Shown here: piece after piece, positions 31,266 through 43,082 of the stretch
How positions within the stretch are numbered: the stretch's first letter is position 1
How the letters are laid out: every line of letters begins with the position of its first letter
From: Blepharisma japonicum
Lineage: Eukaryota; Ciliophora; Heterotrichea; Heterotrichida; Blepharismidae
Assembly: GCA_949751835.1 (NCBI GenBank)
Contig: CATKHK010000007.1
Location: 310,001 to 374,000, forward strand
Reading direction: 5' to 3'
DNA length: 64,000 bases
Translations under genes and position numbers: made by a program
Notes under the pieces: model-generated
Database searches by the model: none
Told to the model about the DNA's origin: nothing
What the model saw: only the letters and a program-made list of their open reading frames with translations

Positions 31266-32069
31266 ATGGACTATAAAGAGTTTTTAATTAGGGCAAGTAA
31301 AAGCGAAAGAAGCTCTTTAAGCCCTGACCAATGCGATGTTAAAGACTTAGATGAAGATATTGTGAATTGTTTAGCGAAAATTAAAGAAACGAAGGAAAAA
31401 ATGAAGAAGCTAGTCAAAAACATTGATAATTTCTCCAAGGTGAAAAGCCCGCATTTCACCAAAACAGAAAAATACTTAACAGGAAAACAGATGATTTATA
31501 AGAAAAAATATGAACTAAATGATTTTCATAGAATCCAAAGGGAAAAATACATTCTTGGCCTTATAAGAGACAACGATCCAGGCAAGAAAAAATATATTTA
31601 TACGTCGATGCTATATGATTTAGATATAAGAAATGCGTTAAAACAAAACAAGCGAGATTTTGGCTATACTCAAAGGGAAAATCCCATGATTTATAAAACA
31701 AATTCAATAGAACATTTTCATGTAATACCTTCGAATACCCCGGAACGTTTTAAACACGATTTAAATGATTTAGTGTCCAAAAATCTGAACAAAATTCTTT
31801 ATAATTACACTTATTATAATTCCCCAAAACAATTGAAGAAAATTGAAATGAAAAAAGTTGAAGAAGGGTTAAAAACTAATATGCTTAAGCCTAAAAAACA
31901 CTTAAAAGCAGCCAGTTTTTGTCCTAGCCCTGTAGGAGAAAAAATAATTATTAGGAAAAAGAAAAAAGTCAGAAGACTTACAATGAACATTAGAGATGAA
32001 GTAATGAGAAACAATGATGAACTGTCAAGCTTAAAAAAGCAATATTCCAAACTTTTGATTATGAAATAA
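31266..32069 (+). CDS. unknown basic protein
   Basis: 267 residues, Lys-rich throughout. A coiled-coil start (CLAKIKETKEKMKKLVKNID) leads into a Tyr/Lys-rich middle (TGKQMIYKKKYELNDFHRIQ) and a very basic C-terminus (KIIIRKKKKVRRLTMNIRDE). No TGA codons or introns. It follows the repeat protein by 26 nt on the same strand, unusually close, so shared control or even shared transcripts are possible. No family recognised. Confidence 0.68.
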   Translation: MDYKEFLIRASKSERSSLSPDQCDVKDLDEDIVNCLAKIKETKEKMKKLVKNIDNFSKVKSPHFTKTEKYLTGKQMIYKKKYELNDFHRIQREKYILGLIRDNDPGKKKYIYTSMLYDLDIRNALKQNKRDFGYTQRENPMIYKTNSIEHFHVIPSNTPERFKHDLNDLVSKNLNKILYNYTYYNSPKQLKKIEMKKVEEGLKTNMLKPKKHLKAASFCPSPVGEKIIIRKKKKVRRLTMNIRDEVMRNNDELSSLKKQYSKLLIMK

Positions 32070-32750
32070 TAGGATTAATGTAAAATAATAGAAATTTTAT
32101 ATACACTACCTATGATAGTGTCTGATTTATTTACTTTTTGCTGATTATTTTTATAAATATAAAGCGAAAGGAGTCTCTGGAAAACTAGATATTTATATTG
32201 CTAAATATCTTGAATAAATTAAAAATGAAATGATACAAATTTTATTTTCACTTTAACCTTATGTAAATATGTGCTTTTTTAAGTGCCATACTGCAAGATT
32301 AATGAAAGATAAGCTGCTGATTGGTGGGCAAATAGTTTTCTATATTTTTAGATTTAGCATATACACTAGTTGAGATAAAATATTTTTTTCTCTTCTTAAT
32401 TTAAGTATATAATTCCTTTAGATATTTATGGTTTAAGAATTGTTGAGCTTGACCACTAATAACAACTAAAGAAATTTCTATGTAAATGCATTTCTTGATA
32501 AAGGTGATTATCAACACTATCAAAACTGTTAAAACACTTTCTCAATCAAATAAAATACTAACGTAAATTTTCTAAAATTGAAGTGTTGATAATTATTTCC
32601 TTTTATTTTGTTCTTTTATTATCTTAACTTCATAAATCTTGTCTTTTCCTTTTTAATTCTTCAAATATTCTCTTTTTCTGTTGATTTCTATATCAAAAAT
32701 ATCCATTACATTGACTTATTTCTGAAAATGGAACCCCATTTATAAATATA
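32070..32750. other. intergenic region with a small inverted repeat
   Basis: 681 nt, AT-rich. Contains an 11-bp perfect inverted repeat (32507-32517 and 32583-32593) and a 47-codon frame (32269-32412) that is not supportable. TATAA sits 10 nt before the next gene's ATG. Confidence 0.5.
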
Positions 32751-35700
32751 ATGTTACCAGCAAAAGGCACTAGCACTGATACCTTTTCACGCTCAAGCTT
32801 CCAAATCGAAGGTAAAATTCATTACAAATACGCTGAATTTACACTCAAAAATACTTACAAAAACCTTTCTCCTAATGGAATCGAAGGAGAAATCATTATT
32901 CCGATCATTTCTGATTTTCAGCTATGCGACTTCCTGTGCAACATTGACGGTAAAAGCTGCAATACCAACCTAGAAGAAAACACTCCTCCACTAAAGACTT
33001 TTAATGATGCAGTCAATGATCAAAAAAACAAATATATCTTACAGCAATTAGAAAGAAATGAACTATTTCTATTTAATATTGGGCTCATTGAGCCAAACTC
33101 AGAAGTTTATTACGAAATTTCATATGTGTGCAAAACTGAAGAACAATTGGTAGAAAATACTTACAAATTAAAAGTTCCTCATGAATTTTTCCAACAAATT
33201 GATGAAGAAGATAAAGAAATCCTTTCAGGGAAATTTATTATAAATAATCCATTGCCAGATCAAACAGAAACTCATGACTTAGAAATTGGCAATTATATTG
33301 TTCTAGACAATAAGCACTCAGCTGCAGCACTACAAAATATTGATAGAAAGCAAGACTTAGAAGTTACTTATTATTATGAGACCCCAAAGGTTCCTTTTGT
33401 AATTGTACAAGAAGATCCTAGGACTAACAGGCATGCTTTTCATTTATCATACACCCCTGATAAAAATTTAACGAATCTTAGTGGATGGGATCAAAAAGGC
33501 GAATTTGTGTTGCTATTAGACAGATCAGGCTCCATGTCTGGCCAAAGAATTAAACTTGCTAGAGAAGCAGCTGCTTTATTCATCCGTTCCCTTCCAGAAG
33601 ACTCTTTTTTCAACATTGTCAGCTTTGGCTCCTCTTACAACAAAATGTTTAATGAAAGTAAGAAATATGACTCCTGCACTGTAGAAGAGGCTACTAGAAC
33701 AGTGCTTCAATATGATGCTAATATGGGAGGAACAAATATATATGATCCTATAAAATTTGTATTAGAATCTCCAAGATTACCAGGCTATCCATTAAGTGTA
33801 TTTTTATTGACTGATGGAGATGTAGAGAGAAGAGACCAAGTTTTAAATATAATTAAAGACAAAAGAGACGGGGCGAAAATCAGCACAATTGGCATTGGAA
33901 ATGATTATGAAACTTTAATAGATCAAGCTGCAAAAGAAGGAAATGGAGTTGCATACAGAATCAAAACTGAAAATGAAATTAAGCCAGCTGTTATTGGATC
34001 TCTTAAACAGTCTTTAATTCCTGCTCTTACCAATATCCAACTCTCAGATTACAGTCAATTCGATGTTGTAAACCCAAGTTCTCCTTTCCATATATATGCT
34101 GGAAATTCTATAGATATTGCTGGCATATGAAAGGCAGGAGTATTCCCTGAAAAAATTTATTTCCAATATTATAGTGAAATTGTAGGAATCAATGAAAATA
34201 TTGACATTGAAATAAAACAAGATGAAATTGTAAGTCATAGTGCAATAATTGCTATTGAAGGGAAGAATTGGGTTGGAACTTTAGGTGGACATAGCGAAAA
34301 AATGAATTTAAAAGTAATTGACTATCTTGTAATTCCAGGTCTAGTAAAGTACCTGAAAAAGCCTGCTAGTTTATTTGGAACTAGTGCACTTGTTTGAAAT
34401 CAGCCAAATCAAGGAAGCTTATTTGGAAACACTGCAAACCAAGGAGGATTATTCGCAAACGCAGCAAACCAGGGTGGGATATTTGGAAATGCATCAAATC
34501 AAGGAGGATTGTTTGGAAACACAGTCAATACAGGAGGATTGTTTGGAAATACAGTGGGAACATCTAGAGCTGCAGCAAGAGTCAAAAGAGCAGTAAAGCC
34601 TAAAGTTGCTCGATCTCAAAAACCTAAGCCTCAAGCAAAACAGCAAAATCCTCAAAGTCCAGCAGCAGCTACAACAAGGACGCTTCGTAGCTCAAAGAAT
34701 GCACCTGTATCAGCAATTCCTGCACCACAAACAAAAAGACGGAGAGTTACCCAGAAAAAACTAATAAAACAAGCCATGAAAATCGATCAATTTATGATCC
34801 CAAAAAATAAAATACAAAGAATTGTCAGAGATTTTTCTGATGATATAGTTCCTAATATGAGATTCAAACAAGATGCTTATAAAGCATTCCAGGAAGCTGC
34901 AGAAGCATATTTAATTGAAGTTTTCACAATGTCTAATGATATTGCTGATGATAATAAAAGAATTACTGTTAGATATATAGATATACAAGAAGCAGTTAAA
35001 AAAATTGACAATGATAAAATGGATATTGAAGAAGAAGAGGAAAAGAAGCCAAAAGGTAGAGGGAGAAAACAAGCAGTCGTAAAGGAAGAGAGCGAAAGTG
35101 AAGAGGAAAGCGAAGAAGAGCAGCCATCCAGAAGAACAAGATCTGGTAGAAAATTCTCTCAAAAGAAAAATGAACCAAAGAAAGAGAAAAAGCAAGCTAA
35201 GACACCAGCTATAGTTCCTAAAAAATATATTGCCGAAGAAAGTGAAGAAGAAAAAGAAATAATAGTAAGAATTACAAGATCAGGGAAAAAAATATTAGCA
35301 AAAAATACTGAAGTGAAGAAGCAAACCAAATCAAAGCCTAAAAAAGAAATAAAGAAGGAAGAATCTAAAGAAGTTACAACTAAAAAGACTCAACGGAAAA
35401 TAGATGTTACCGTAATTCCACAAAAGAGAGGAAGAAACAAAAATGACAACCCTGATCCACCAACTAAAAAAGTAAAAAATCCTAAATATAATAATACTAC
35501 AAGTGAGCAGGTAACTCAGCCACAAACACCAATAAGTCCACCAGCATACACCCCATGCTCAAATCCATGCATTGATGTTGGATATGAAGTTGAAAAGTTG
35601 ATGCATTTACAAAAAATTGATGGACATTGGAGCTCGTCATCTGATTTATCTGATATTATCAATAATTTGGTTTGCTCTAAAATTGATGTAACAAATATGA

Positions 35701-35846
35701 ATGACAAAACAACAACTGCATTGGTTGTAGCTGTTCTAGATGAAAAATGTCATGACTACATATGCTTGTGGGATTTAGTTGCAGTAAAGGCAAGAAGATG
35801 GATGGGGAAGAACAAGCAAAGCGAAATGAAGCTTGCTGATTTTTAA
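32751..35846 (+). CDS. VIT-VWA protein with GLFG repeats and an embedded histone H3-like fold
   Basis: 1031 residues in one open frame, with TGA-Trp at 34128 and 34395. Domains in order: VIT domain (about 10-135, FQIEGKIHYKYAEFTLKNTY); VWA domain (about 250-410) with a complete MIDAS, DRSGS at 257, Thr328 in GGTN and TDGD at 354; a short beta region; then GLFG-type repeats at about 540-602 (GGLFGN, GGIFGN). A basic histone-tail-like stretch (TLRSSKNAP, TKRRRVTQKK) runs into a histone fold at about 677-752. IQRIVRDFSDD...NMRFKQDAYKAFQEAAEAYL...RITVRYIDIQEA aligns without gaps to H3 FQRLVREIAQD...[20 protein letters not shown]...RVTIMPKDIQLA. A long basic/acidic linker (RTRSGRKF, ITRSGKK) follows. 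The C-terminal 90 residues (EVEKLMHLQKIDGHWSSSSD) match the cap found at the end of VIT-VWA proteins. Location is probably nuclear; function unknown. Confidence 0.9.
34370..34556 (+). repeat. GLFG-type coding repeats
   Basis: Six imperfect units of about 30 bp inside the VIT-VWA-histone gene, encoding variants of NQGGLFGNT. The pattern is like the GLFG repeats of nuclear-pore proteins. Sequence changes between units are mostly synonymous or conservative. Confidence 0.8.
34779..35008 (+). other. region encoding the histone H3-like fold
   Basis: Codons about 677-752 of the VIT-VWA gene. Helix 1 IQRIVRDFSDDI, loop 1 VPNMRFK, helix 2 DAYKAFQEAAEAYLIEVF, loop 2 KRITVRY and helix 3 IDIQEAVKKI all correspond to H3. 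Loop 1 has the normal H3 length, not the longer one of CenH3. The H3-H3' contact His is replaced by Asp, while the Asp of helix 3 is kept. Confidence 0.85.
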
Positions 35847-35988
35847 AATAATAAATAAATCTGATTAATTAATTTTGCTGCTATAAATAATGAATGATAA
35901 AAATACCCAAAATGTAGGAATTAATTAATAATTTTATGAAATTCACATTTACTTCTATCCAATAAAAAAATGTAAATACTTAAGACCC

Positions 35989-38421
35989 TTATAAGTTTTC
36001 TTCATCACTATTTTCTTCTTTACTCTGCAAAAGCTTATCAAGATTAATAGGAACTCCTTTCCCAGGGTTTGATTTTCGGCTTATAAAATTAAGACTTTTT
36101 CCATTCAGCGAATTGTGCTTAGCAAAATCATCAATTTTTTCTTTAGTGTTAAATGCACATGCTCTTTCTTTTTCAATTAAAGTTTTTTCTTGTGCCATAA
36201 TTTCGTTTCTCTTCAAATGCACATCATATTCCAACTTATTCAAACTTTCTTCTTTAGCCTTAAGCATTTCTTGCTCTTTTTTTAAGTTGTATTGAGTTTC
36301 CTTAATTTTTTCTTTTTCCGTATTTATTTCAATTTCCTTTTTCTTTAATTCTTCTGTTTTTTCTTCAATTTCTCTGTTTTCTACTTCTAAATTGGAGATC
36401 ATGATATTTATGCCATTTTCTCTTTGTTGAATTAGGCTTAGCTTTTCTTGGCATTCTTCTAATATCTCCTTTTTGATGGCTTCTTTCATTTGTCTTTTAT
36501 CTCGTGAAAGAATACCTTCAAGGTCAATATTTTTCTTTTTTGAGTCTTCTAATTGCTGCTTTAATGATAGAATTTCTGACTGTAAAGCATTTATTTCGGT
36601 ATCATCTTTTTGGAAAAGCATTTTTTCTTCTAATTCAGATTTTTGCTTTTTGATTGTGTCTTGATATGCAGAAATATAACTATCAGATTCTTTCAGACGA
36701 TTTATATAGCTTTCTATTTCTAGCTTTTGCGTTTCAATAATATTTTTAAGATCTTTTTCATAGTTTTCAAACTCTTCTATTTTTTCTTGCTCTCTATTAA
36801 AATACTTATTTTCGATTTCTTTTTCGACAGCCTCATAGTAATTTTTTTTTGAATTTTCAAAATCTATCTCTTTTTGCTTTAAATCAAACTTCATATTTTC
36901 AAGTAATTCACTTTTGCTTTTCAATACTTCAAGCTTGTTTTCATAATCATTCTGCTGAAATTCTTTTTCTATATTAAGATCTTTTACTTTTTTTTCATAG
37001 AGTTGGATTTTATTTTCAGAATTTTCTTTTAAATCTTCTGCTTTTTTCATTTGCTCTGATATTTTCTCTTTAATGAAATTATTTTCTTCCTCTTGTTGTT
37101 TCTGATAGGTCTCAAACTCTTCTTTTTCTGATGCAAAAGATTCTTTGGATTTATCTAATAAAAATCTTTGGCGATCTAATTCGATATCCTTTTCGTTAAT
37201 TTTCTTTTCCTTTTCGCTCAAGGAAAATTCAATAAGTTTTATTTCACTTAATTTTTTATCAATATCTTTTTGCTTCATTATATACTCAGTGTCGTTTTTT
37301 TCTTTTATTGAAATTAAATCAAATTCTTTCTGACTATTCTTTTTTTCCTTTTTTCTTATGAGTTTTTCTTTATCTGCTACTTGTCTTTCCCTTTCAGAGA
37401 TTTTTTTATCAATCTCATCGAATCTTTTTTCCCTTTCATTTAGTTTTTCTTCTCTATATTCAATCATTTTTTCTCTCTCCATAATTTTCCGTTCTCGTTC
37501 TTTTAAATCCTGTTCCTTTTCATAACAATTTTTTTCCCTTTCCCTAATTTCTTTTTCAACTTCCTTTTGATTTTCTTTTATTTCTATTTCCATTTCGTTT
37601 ATTCTCATTTCAAGTTCATTCAATTCACTTTCTTTAATTTTTAATTCGGTTTCTTTCATTTTTACTATTTTTTCTCTTTCTTTCAACTCTTTTTCAGTAT
37701 CTTCTATTTTTTCTTCTATTTCAATGGCCTTATTTTTCTTATCCAGGTTTTCTTCAAACATTTTATTAGCTTGCTCTTGTTTTTCTTTTATTTTCTTTTC
37801 CTTTTCTTTAAGTAATGCATCATATTTTGTCAAAAATCTTTCGGTTTCTGCTAGCTTGATTTTTGCTCTTTTTATTTCTTCATATTCGATTTCCATGCTA
37901 CTTTTCATTTCTTCTAAAATTTCTTTCCCTTTTTTGGCAGATCATGACTCTGCGGATGATGAATTCAAACTTAAAGCGATTTTATTTAAATTTTCTTTGG
38001 TTTTTTCAATATCATTTTTTTCTATAAGAAGCTTATCAACAGCCTTTTGTATATATTTGATGGTGTTTTCAAATGACTCTTCATCTACATTGAAAGAAAA
38101 GCTGCCATCAATTCTTTGAATTTCTCCTTCAACTCTCTTAACTAATCTTTCATCAAATGCCCTTGAGCTCTGGTTTATCAATAAATCTTCAAGGATGCTG
38201 CAATCTCTTTCAGTTTTTTTGTAAATCATATCCAAACTTGCCTGCTCATATGTAGGAATATTGTTGATGACTAAATGTGGAACTCTTGGCTTTGGAACTG
38301 TGCTTGATAGAGTTCTTGGAGTTAGAAGGATTCGAGGCGAATTTCGTTTTGAGTTAAATGACGAATTTCTTCGGTTTACGAAGTCTGCTGAACCAAGTGT
38401 TCGAATTGGAGAGTCTGTCAT
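35989..38421 (-). CDS. very long coiled-coil protein
   Basis: 810 residues from ATG 38421 to TAA 35989-35991, with one TGA-Trp at 37942. The N-terminal 50 residues are Ser/Arg-rich (RRNSSFNSKRNSPRILLTPR). From about residue 165 to 760 the protein is nearly pure coiled coil, extremely rich in Glu and Lys with repeated EKE motifs (REKNCYEKEQDLKERERKIM). A short acidic tail ends SKEENSDEENL. Such rods are common in ciliate cortical and basal-body fibres; that role is inferred only from composition. No family assigned. Confidence 0.75.
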
Positions 38422-38705
38422 ATTTTAAGAAAATTAATATATTTTGATGAATATAATTATTTTAATCAAGTTCAGCAAAAAAATTAAATGTTTTTCCTCC
38501 ATAATTTCTATTATGAATAGACTTATTTATAAATTGTATTCAATTTTTAAATAATAATAAAAATCCGAAATCAACTCTTTTATTAAAATAAAAAAGTTTA
38601 TTTTTAATAATCCTAACTCCACTTCAGTGGTGGTCACTAAGCAATCTTATCTATTATTAAATATTTACTTAATCTAATATTTTACTTCGTATTTATAATT
38701 TCTAA

Positions 38706-40907
38706 ATGGAAAGACTTGACATTGGGATCCCTAGGGGATATTGGTCAACAATAAGCTGTAAAGGAGATCTACCTCGACCAAAAAGTGGCCATTCAGCTGT
38801 GCAATATAAAGGTCGAGAAATGTATGTTTTCGGTGGGTTTGATGGAAACACAGTCTTAAATGAGCTTGGATGTCTAGATCTCTATACACAAACATGGACA
38901 AAGCTTCATGGAGAATCCAATCCTGGCCCTAACATGCCTTCACCAAGATGCTCTCATGCAGCTGCTATTAATAAGCACACGGGTTGTATGTATATTTTTG
39001 GAGGAAGTGGGCAGCATTTTGGATATTCTAATAAAGCTGATTTATTCAAATATACCATTAGTACTAAGATTTGAAATGAAGTTTTATGTATAGGTGAAGC
39101 TCCAAGTGCAAGATATGGACATTCTATGCAATGCATTAATGGTAAGCTACTTATATTTGGAGGATCAGATGGATTTAGATTTTTCAATGATTTATTTTTA
39201 ATAGACCTAAACAATCTTGTATGGCAAAAAGTAAAAACAAATGGCACTTCTCCGCCTATTAGATATAAACACAGTGCTTTATGCTATGGCGATAAAATGC
39301 TAATTATTGGTGGAGGAGATACTTCTTCCCATTATGGGGATGTTTGAACATTAGATCCCACTTTTACATGATCTCAAATTTCCAATAATATTGTTCCTTC
39401 AGGACGATCATGTCACACAGCTGAAATCTGCGGAAATGAGATTTACTTATTTGGAGGAGGCCTAGAAAAGCGATATGCTGATCTATGAAAATACTGCCTA
39501 ACAAAAAATGAATGAACTGAAGTGGCTCAAAAAGGTCCTGCACAGCCACCAAGAAACTTTCACTCATCTGTGCTATGTGATGAATATATTGTTTTATTCG
39601 GAGGAAATTTAAATCAAGATACAAACAACAGGTCAAATGATACTTTAGTTTATAGGCTAGCTGATTATTTGCCTGTTTATAGATCACCTCTATTGAAATT
39701 AGAAGAATGGCTAAATGGACCCGGAATTCATGCTGACACAAGGTTGGTTTTTGAAGATGGTGAATTGTATTCTCAGCAGTCTTTATTGAAATTTAGAGTG
39801 CCTTTACTTCACCAATTTATTGAGCAATTTGGAAACCAAAAATTAATAAGAGTCCCTTGCAATGTAAAAATAGGAATGGCTTTGTGTTGTTTTATATATA
39901 AAGATGAGCTTGATATGACGTTGAACATAATGGGATCTTTGAATTTACTATCAATTGCAACAAAATATGGAATTTCATCACTAATGACCAAGATTATTTT
40001 ATATTTATTTTATAATGTATCTCACGAAAATGTTATAGAAGTTGTAAATTATCTCAGTCAAAATAGTATGGGCGGCATTTTGCATAGAAATGAGCTTAGA
40101 GCTAATAGAGCTAAATATTTTCACGAACAAGGGCATAGACCAGAGCTATCAAGTATGATAGCTTCTGAAAGTTTAGAAAAACTAACAGAAAAACTTTATT
40201 TCTCTTATATCAAATATATAGCAGAATTTTTTGAAGATTTGCAAAGGAAAAGAATTTATTCACCTCAAAAGGTTGAAAGCATCGTCAATATAGATGTGCA
40301 AAACCAAATAAAAAAGAAAAAGGATAAAAAAGTTAAAGAAGAGGGGAAATTGCTGATAGTTGATGAAGGGAATAGCTTATATAATAGCTTAGAGCTTTTA
40401 TATAATGATGATCAATCAAAAGATCTTACATTATTAGCTGAAGGTGGAGAAATAAAAGTTCATTCTTTTATGATGATTTCTGGGAGCATTTTTTTTAGAT
40501 CATTAATATTAAATCCGTTTGCAGAATCCCAAGAAAATCAAATCCAAATTGATACAGTCCCTATAGAAGCTTTAATTCCATTAGCAAAATACATTTATTT
40601 AGGGTCTCAAGGAGTTAAAGAAATTTCTATAGAAGATCAGTCCCAATTAGTCCCTTATGCTGATTATCTTCAGCTTACAAATCCTGATTTAAAAGATATT
40701 ATAGGCGCTTCAATTGATGACATAATATCAAACGAAAATGTTTTTGAGTATTTAAATATTGCACATCAAATGCAAGCTGCAGTGATGAAGAAGAAAATAA
40801 TAGAATATTTCATCGAAAACTATGCAGAGTTGGTAGAAAGTGAAGAAATGTCATCACTTCCTGTGGAAATTTTAGTGGAGCTTCATAGGTGGAGAGCTAA
40901 AATATAA
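38706..40907 (+). CDS. kelch-repeat protein with C-terminal BTB/BACK region (LZTR1-like)
   Basis: 733 residues with five TGA-Trp codons (39072, 39345, 39369, 39486, 39513), several at kelch positions normally occupied by Trp, which strongly supports the decoding. Residues 10-310 hold six kelch repeats (RPKSGHSAVQYKGREMYVFG, PRCSHAAAINKHTGCMYIFG, ARYGHSMQCINGKLLIFGGS) forming a beta-propeller. The C-terminal 400 residues contain two BTB-like modules with BACK-like helices; the second is clear (SKDLTLLAEGGEIKVHSFMM). Kelch first and two BTB/BACK modules after is the layout of LZTR1, a CUL3 ubiquitin-ligase adaptor acting on RAS-family GTPases. Substrates here are unknown. TATAA is 12 nt before the ATG. 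Confidence 0.8.
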
Positions 40908-41290
40908 TTAAGATAAGACTTGGCATATAATTTAGCAAATATATTGTTACAAATTTTGGTATTCTCACAGATGTGATAAGGAGGGTTTTTTAAATAATTT
41001 GTAAGAGCTAAGTTAATGACTATTTCTAGAGAATTATTTAATTGTTCGGCCTTGCTACTAATTTCTAAATTAACTAGTTTAATGAAGACTGCATAGAATT
41101 TAAGTACTTATTTAATAGCATTATTATTGCACTCGAAATAATAATACTTAAATATGAATAAGAATATTTTTAATGAAATGAAAATAATTACTAGTTTAAA
41201 TTTTCATGAAAAATCTTTAACCTTAATAGCCCACTTTATATCATTATTGATGTTTAATATCTTTCTATTAGACAGTAATTAAATCATAAT
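40908..41290. other. intergenic spacer
   Basis: 383 nt, AT-rich; nothing recognised. Confidence 0.55.
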
Positions 41291-43069
41291 ATGGAATGCC
41301 CTATCTGCTCTGAATTCTTTAATGAAAACGAGAATTGTCCTCGCCTATTAAAATGTGGGCATACTTGCTGTGAACTTTGTTTAAACCAAGTTATAGATGA
41401 CAATCAAATAACCTGCCCGACCTGTAGAAGTATTTCAATAACTTCAAGCACTTCGAATTTGCCAAAAAACTTCACTGTATTAGAATTCATTGCAAATGCT
41501 AGACCAAATGAGCTGCAATTGTCAGGAAAGTCAAAATTCCCAACAATATGTGAAGATCATCCAGAAGAAAGTGTTATTAGATACTGTATAGAGGATTCTA
41601 AGCCAGTTTGTGCAGAGTGCATATTGCAGCATAATGGTCATAAACTTGTCAAACTAGATGATCCAGTGCTTGAGCTCAGATTTGAAGTGAAAAATTTGAT
41701 AGGAAAAGTTGTTGAAATGATAGATACGACTCAGAAAAAAGAAGAAGATGTGAGAGGAAGAAAAGATCTTATTGCAAAAACAGTAGAAAAAGAGTATGAA
41801 AAAATTGATGGATTTTTTGAAAAAATTTATGAAAAATTGCAAGAAAGAAAAAATTTGCTGAAATCTAAAATTGATGAAGAAAGCGAAGCTTGCGATTTTA
41901 AATTGCAAAGTGATATACAGGAAATCCTAGATTTTCAATCAGAAGCAAAAGAATATTTAGAAAATTTGAATAACTTAGATATAAAAATTGAAGCTACATC
42001 TCCAAAAGATTTAGCAAATACAAATTGACTGCAAACTTTAGCAGGTCTAAAGCGAGAAGTTCATATGCTACTTACATCTTCACAAAAAATTCAAATGATA
42101 GATTCATCATTAATTCTTTCGGCGGTAACTCAATTTAATCCAAAACTTCTTGAACAAGAAATAAGTAGATTTGGAAATATTGTTGCGGGAACTGATATAA
42201 CAAATCCAGCAATCTATTGTTTTGGCACTCAAAATACTGTCTTGAAGTTTAATTTATCTACACAGAGATGGATTCAAAATGTAATACTAGAATCAAATGG
42301 CTACGATTTCAAAAATTTTGCCTCAGCTGCTGCACTGCCAAATGGAAGTATATTAATAACTGGAGGAACCAAGTCTAATGAAGTTTATGAGTATAAAGAA
42401 AATCGCATGATAAAAAGAACGAATATGCTTCATATAAGGTCTTCTCATAATGCTGTATACTTTAATGGTTTTGTATACTGTATAGGTGGGTACAATGGAT
42501 CTACATGGCATGATAAATGTGAAAAAATTTCTATTGAAACTTATGATACTGTTCCTATAGCAAGTTTGAATAATAGAAGATGTGCATTTAGCTCATCAGT
42601 TCATGGAAATTTTATATATGTATTTGGCGGGTATGATGGAAGTAAGTATCTTGATAGTATTGAAAGATTCAATGTGCTAAAAAATAAATGAGAACCTTTG
42701 CTATGTATTCTTCATAGACCTCTACAAAATACTGGAGCTTCCTATCACTCAGAAAATAAAATTATTGTTGCTGGAGGATATAATGAAAAAGGAACACTTA
42801 ATATTGTAAGATGCTTAGATTTAGAAACCTTAGAATGAATTTCTATGCCGAACATGACCCAAACAAGGTACCTTATGAATAAGTTTCATTATTATTCAGG
42901 AAATATTTTTGCTGTTGGAGGCTCTGCACAAGGGCTAAATATTGAATATTTCAACGTAGCTGAAGGAAAATGGATCTCAACGAAGCCTTATAAAGATTTT
43001 ACAGAAGATACAATGTATAAATGGGCAGCAGTTATAACACAAGATAATGAAAGCAGTAGAAGTAATTAA
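41291..43069 (+). CDS. TRIM-like RING/B-box/coiled-coil protein with kelch repeats
   Basis: 592 residues with TGA-Trp at 42026, 42689 and 42836. RING finger at 3-46 (CPICSEFF, CGHTCCELC, CPTC), B-box at about 85-120 (CEDHPEESVIRYCIEDSKPV then CAECILQHNGH), coiled coil at about 135-230 (EVKNLIGKVVEMIDTTQKKE), then a kelch propeller from about 285 to the end (FNGFVYCIGGYNGSTWHDKC, NFIYVFGGYDGSKYLDSIER). All RING and B-box zinc ligands appear present. This is the tripartite TRIM order with kelch as the substrate-binding end, so it is a probable E3 ubiquitin ligase. It ends 13 nt from the convergent coiled-coil gene. Confidence 0.87.
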
Positions 43070-43082
43070 AATTTATTGTCAA

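Noticed and set aside
32269-32412. 47-codon frame MCFFKCHTARLMKDKLLIGG...
   Set aside because: Length is within chance for this base composition; second half is AT-biased; no supporting signal.
36100-38120. Long open frames on the + strand opposite the coiled-coil gene
   Set aside because: They are the Phe/Ser/Leu-rich mirror of Lys/Glu codons, a typical antisense shadow.
38600-38640. Small palindrome CCACTTCAGTGG
   Set aside because: Short, imperfect at the centre, and not repeated elsewhere in the window.
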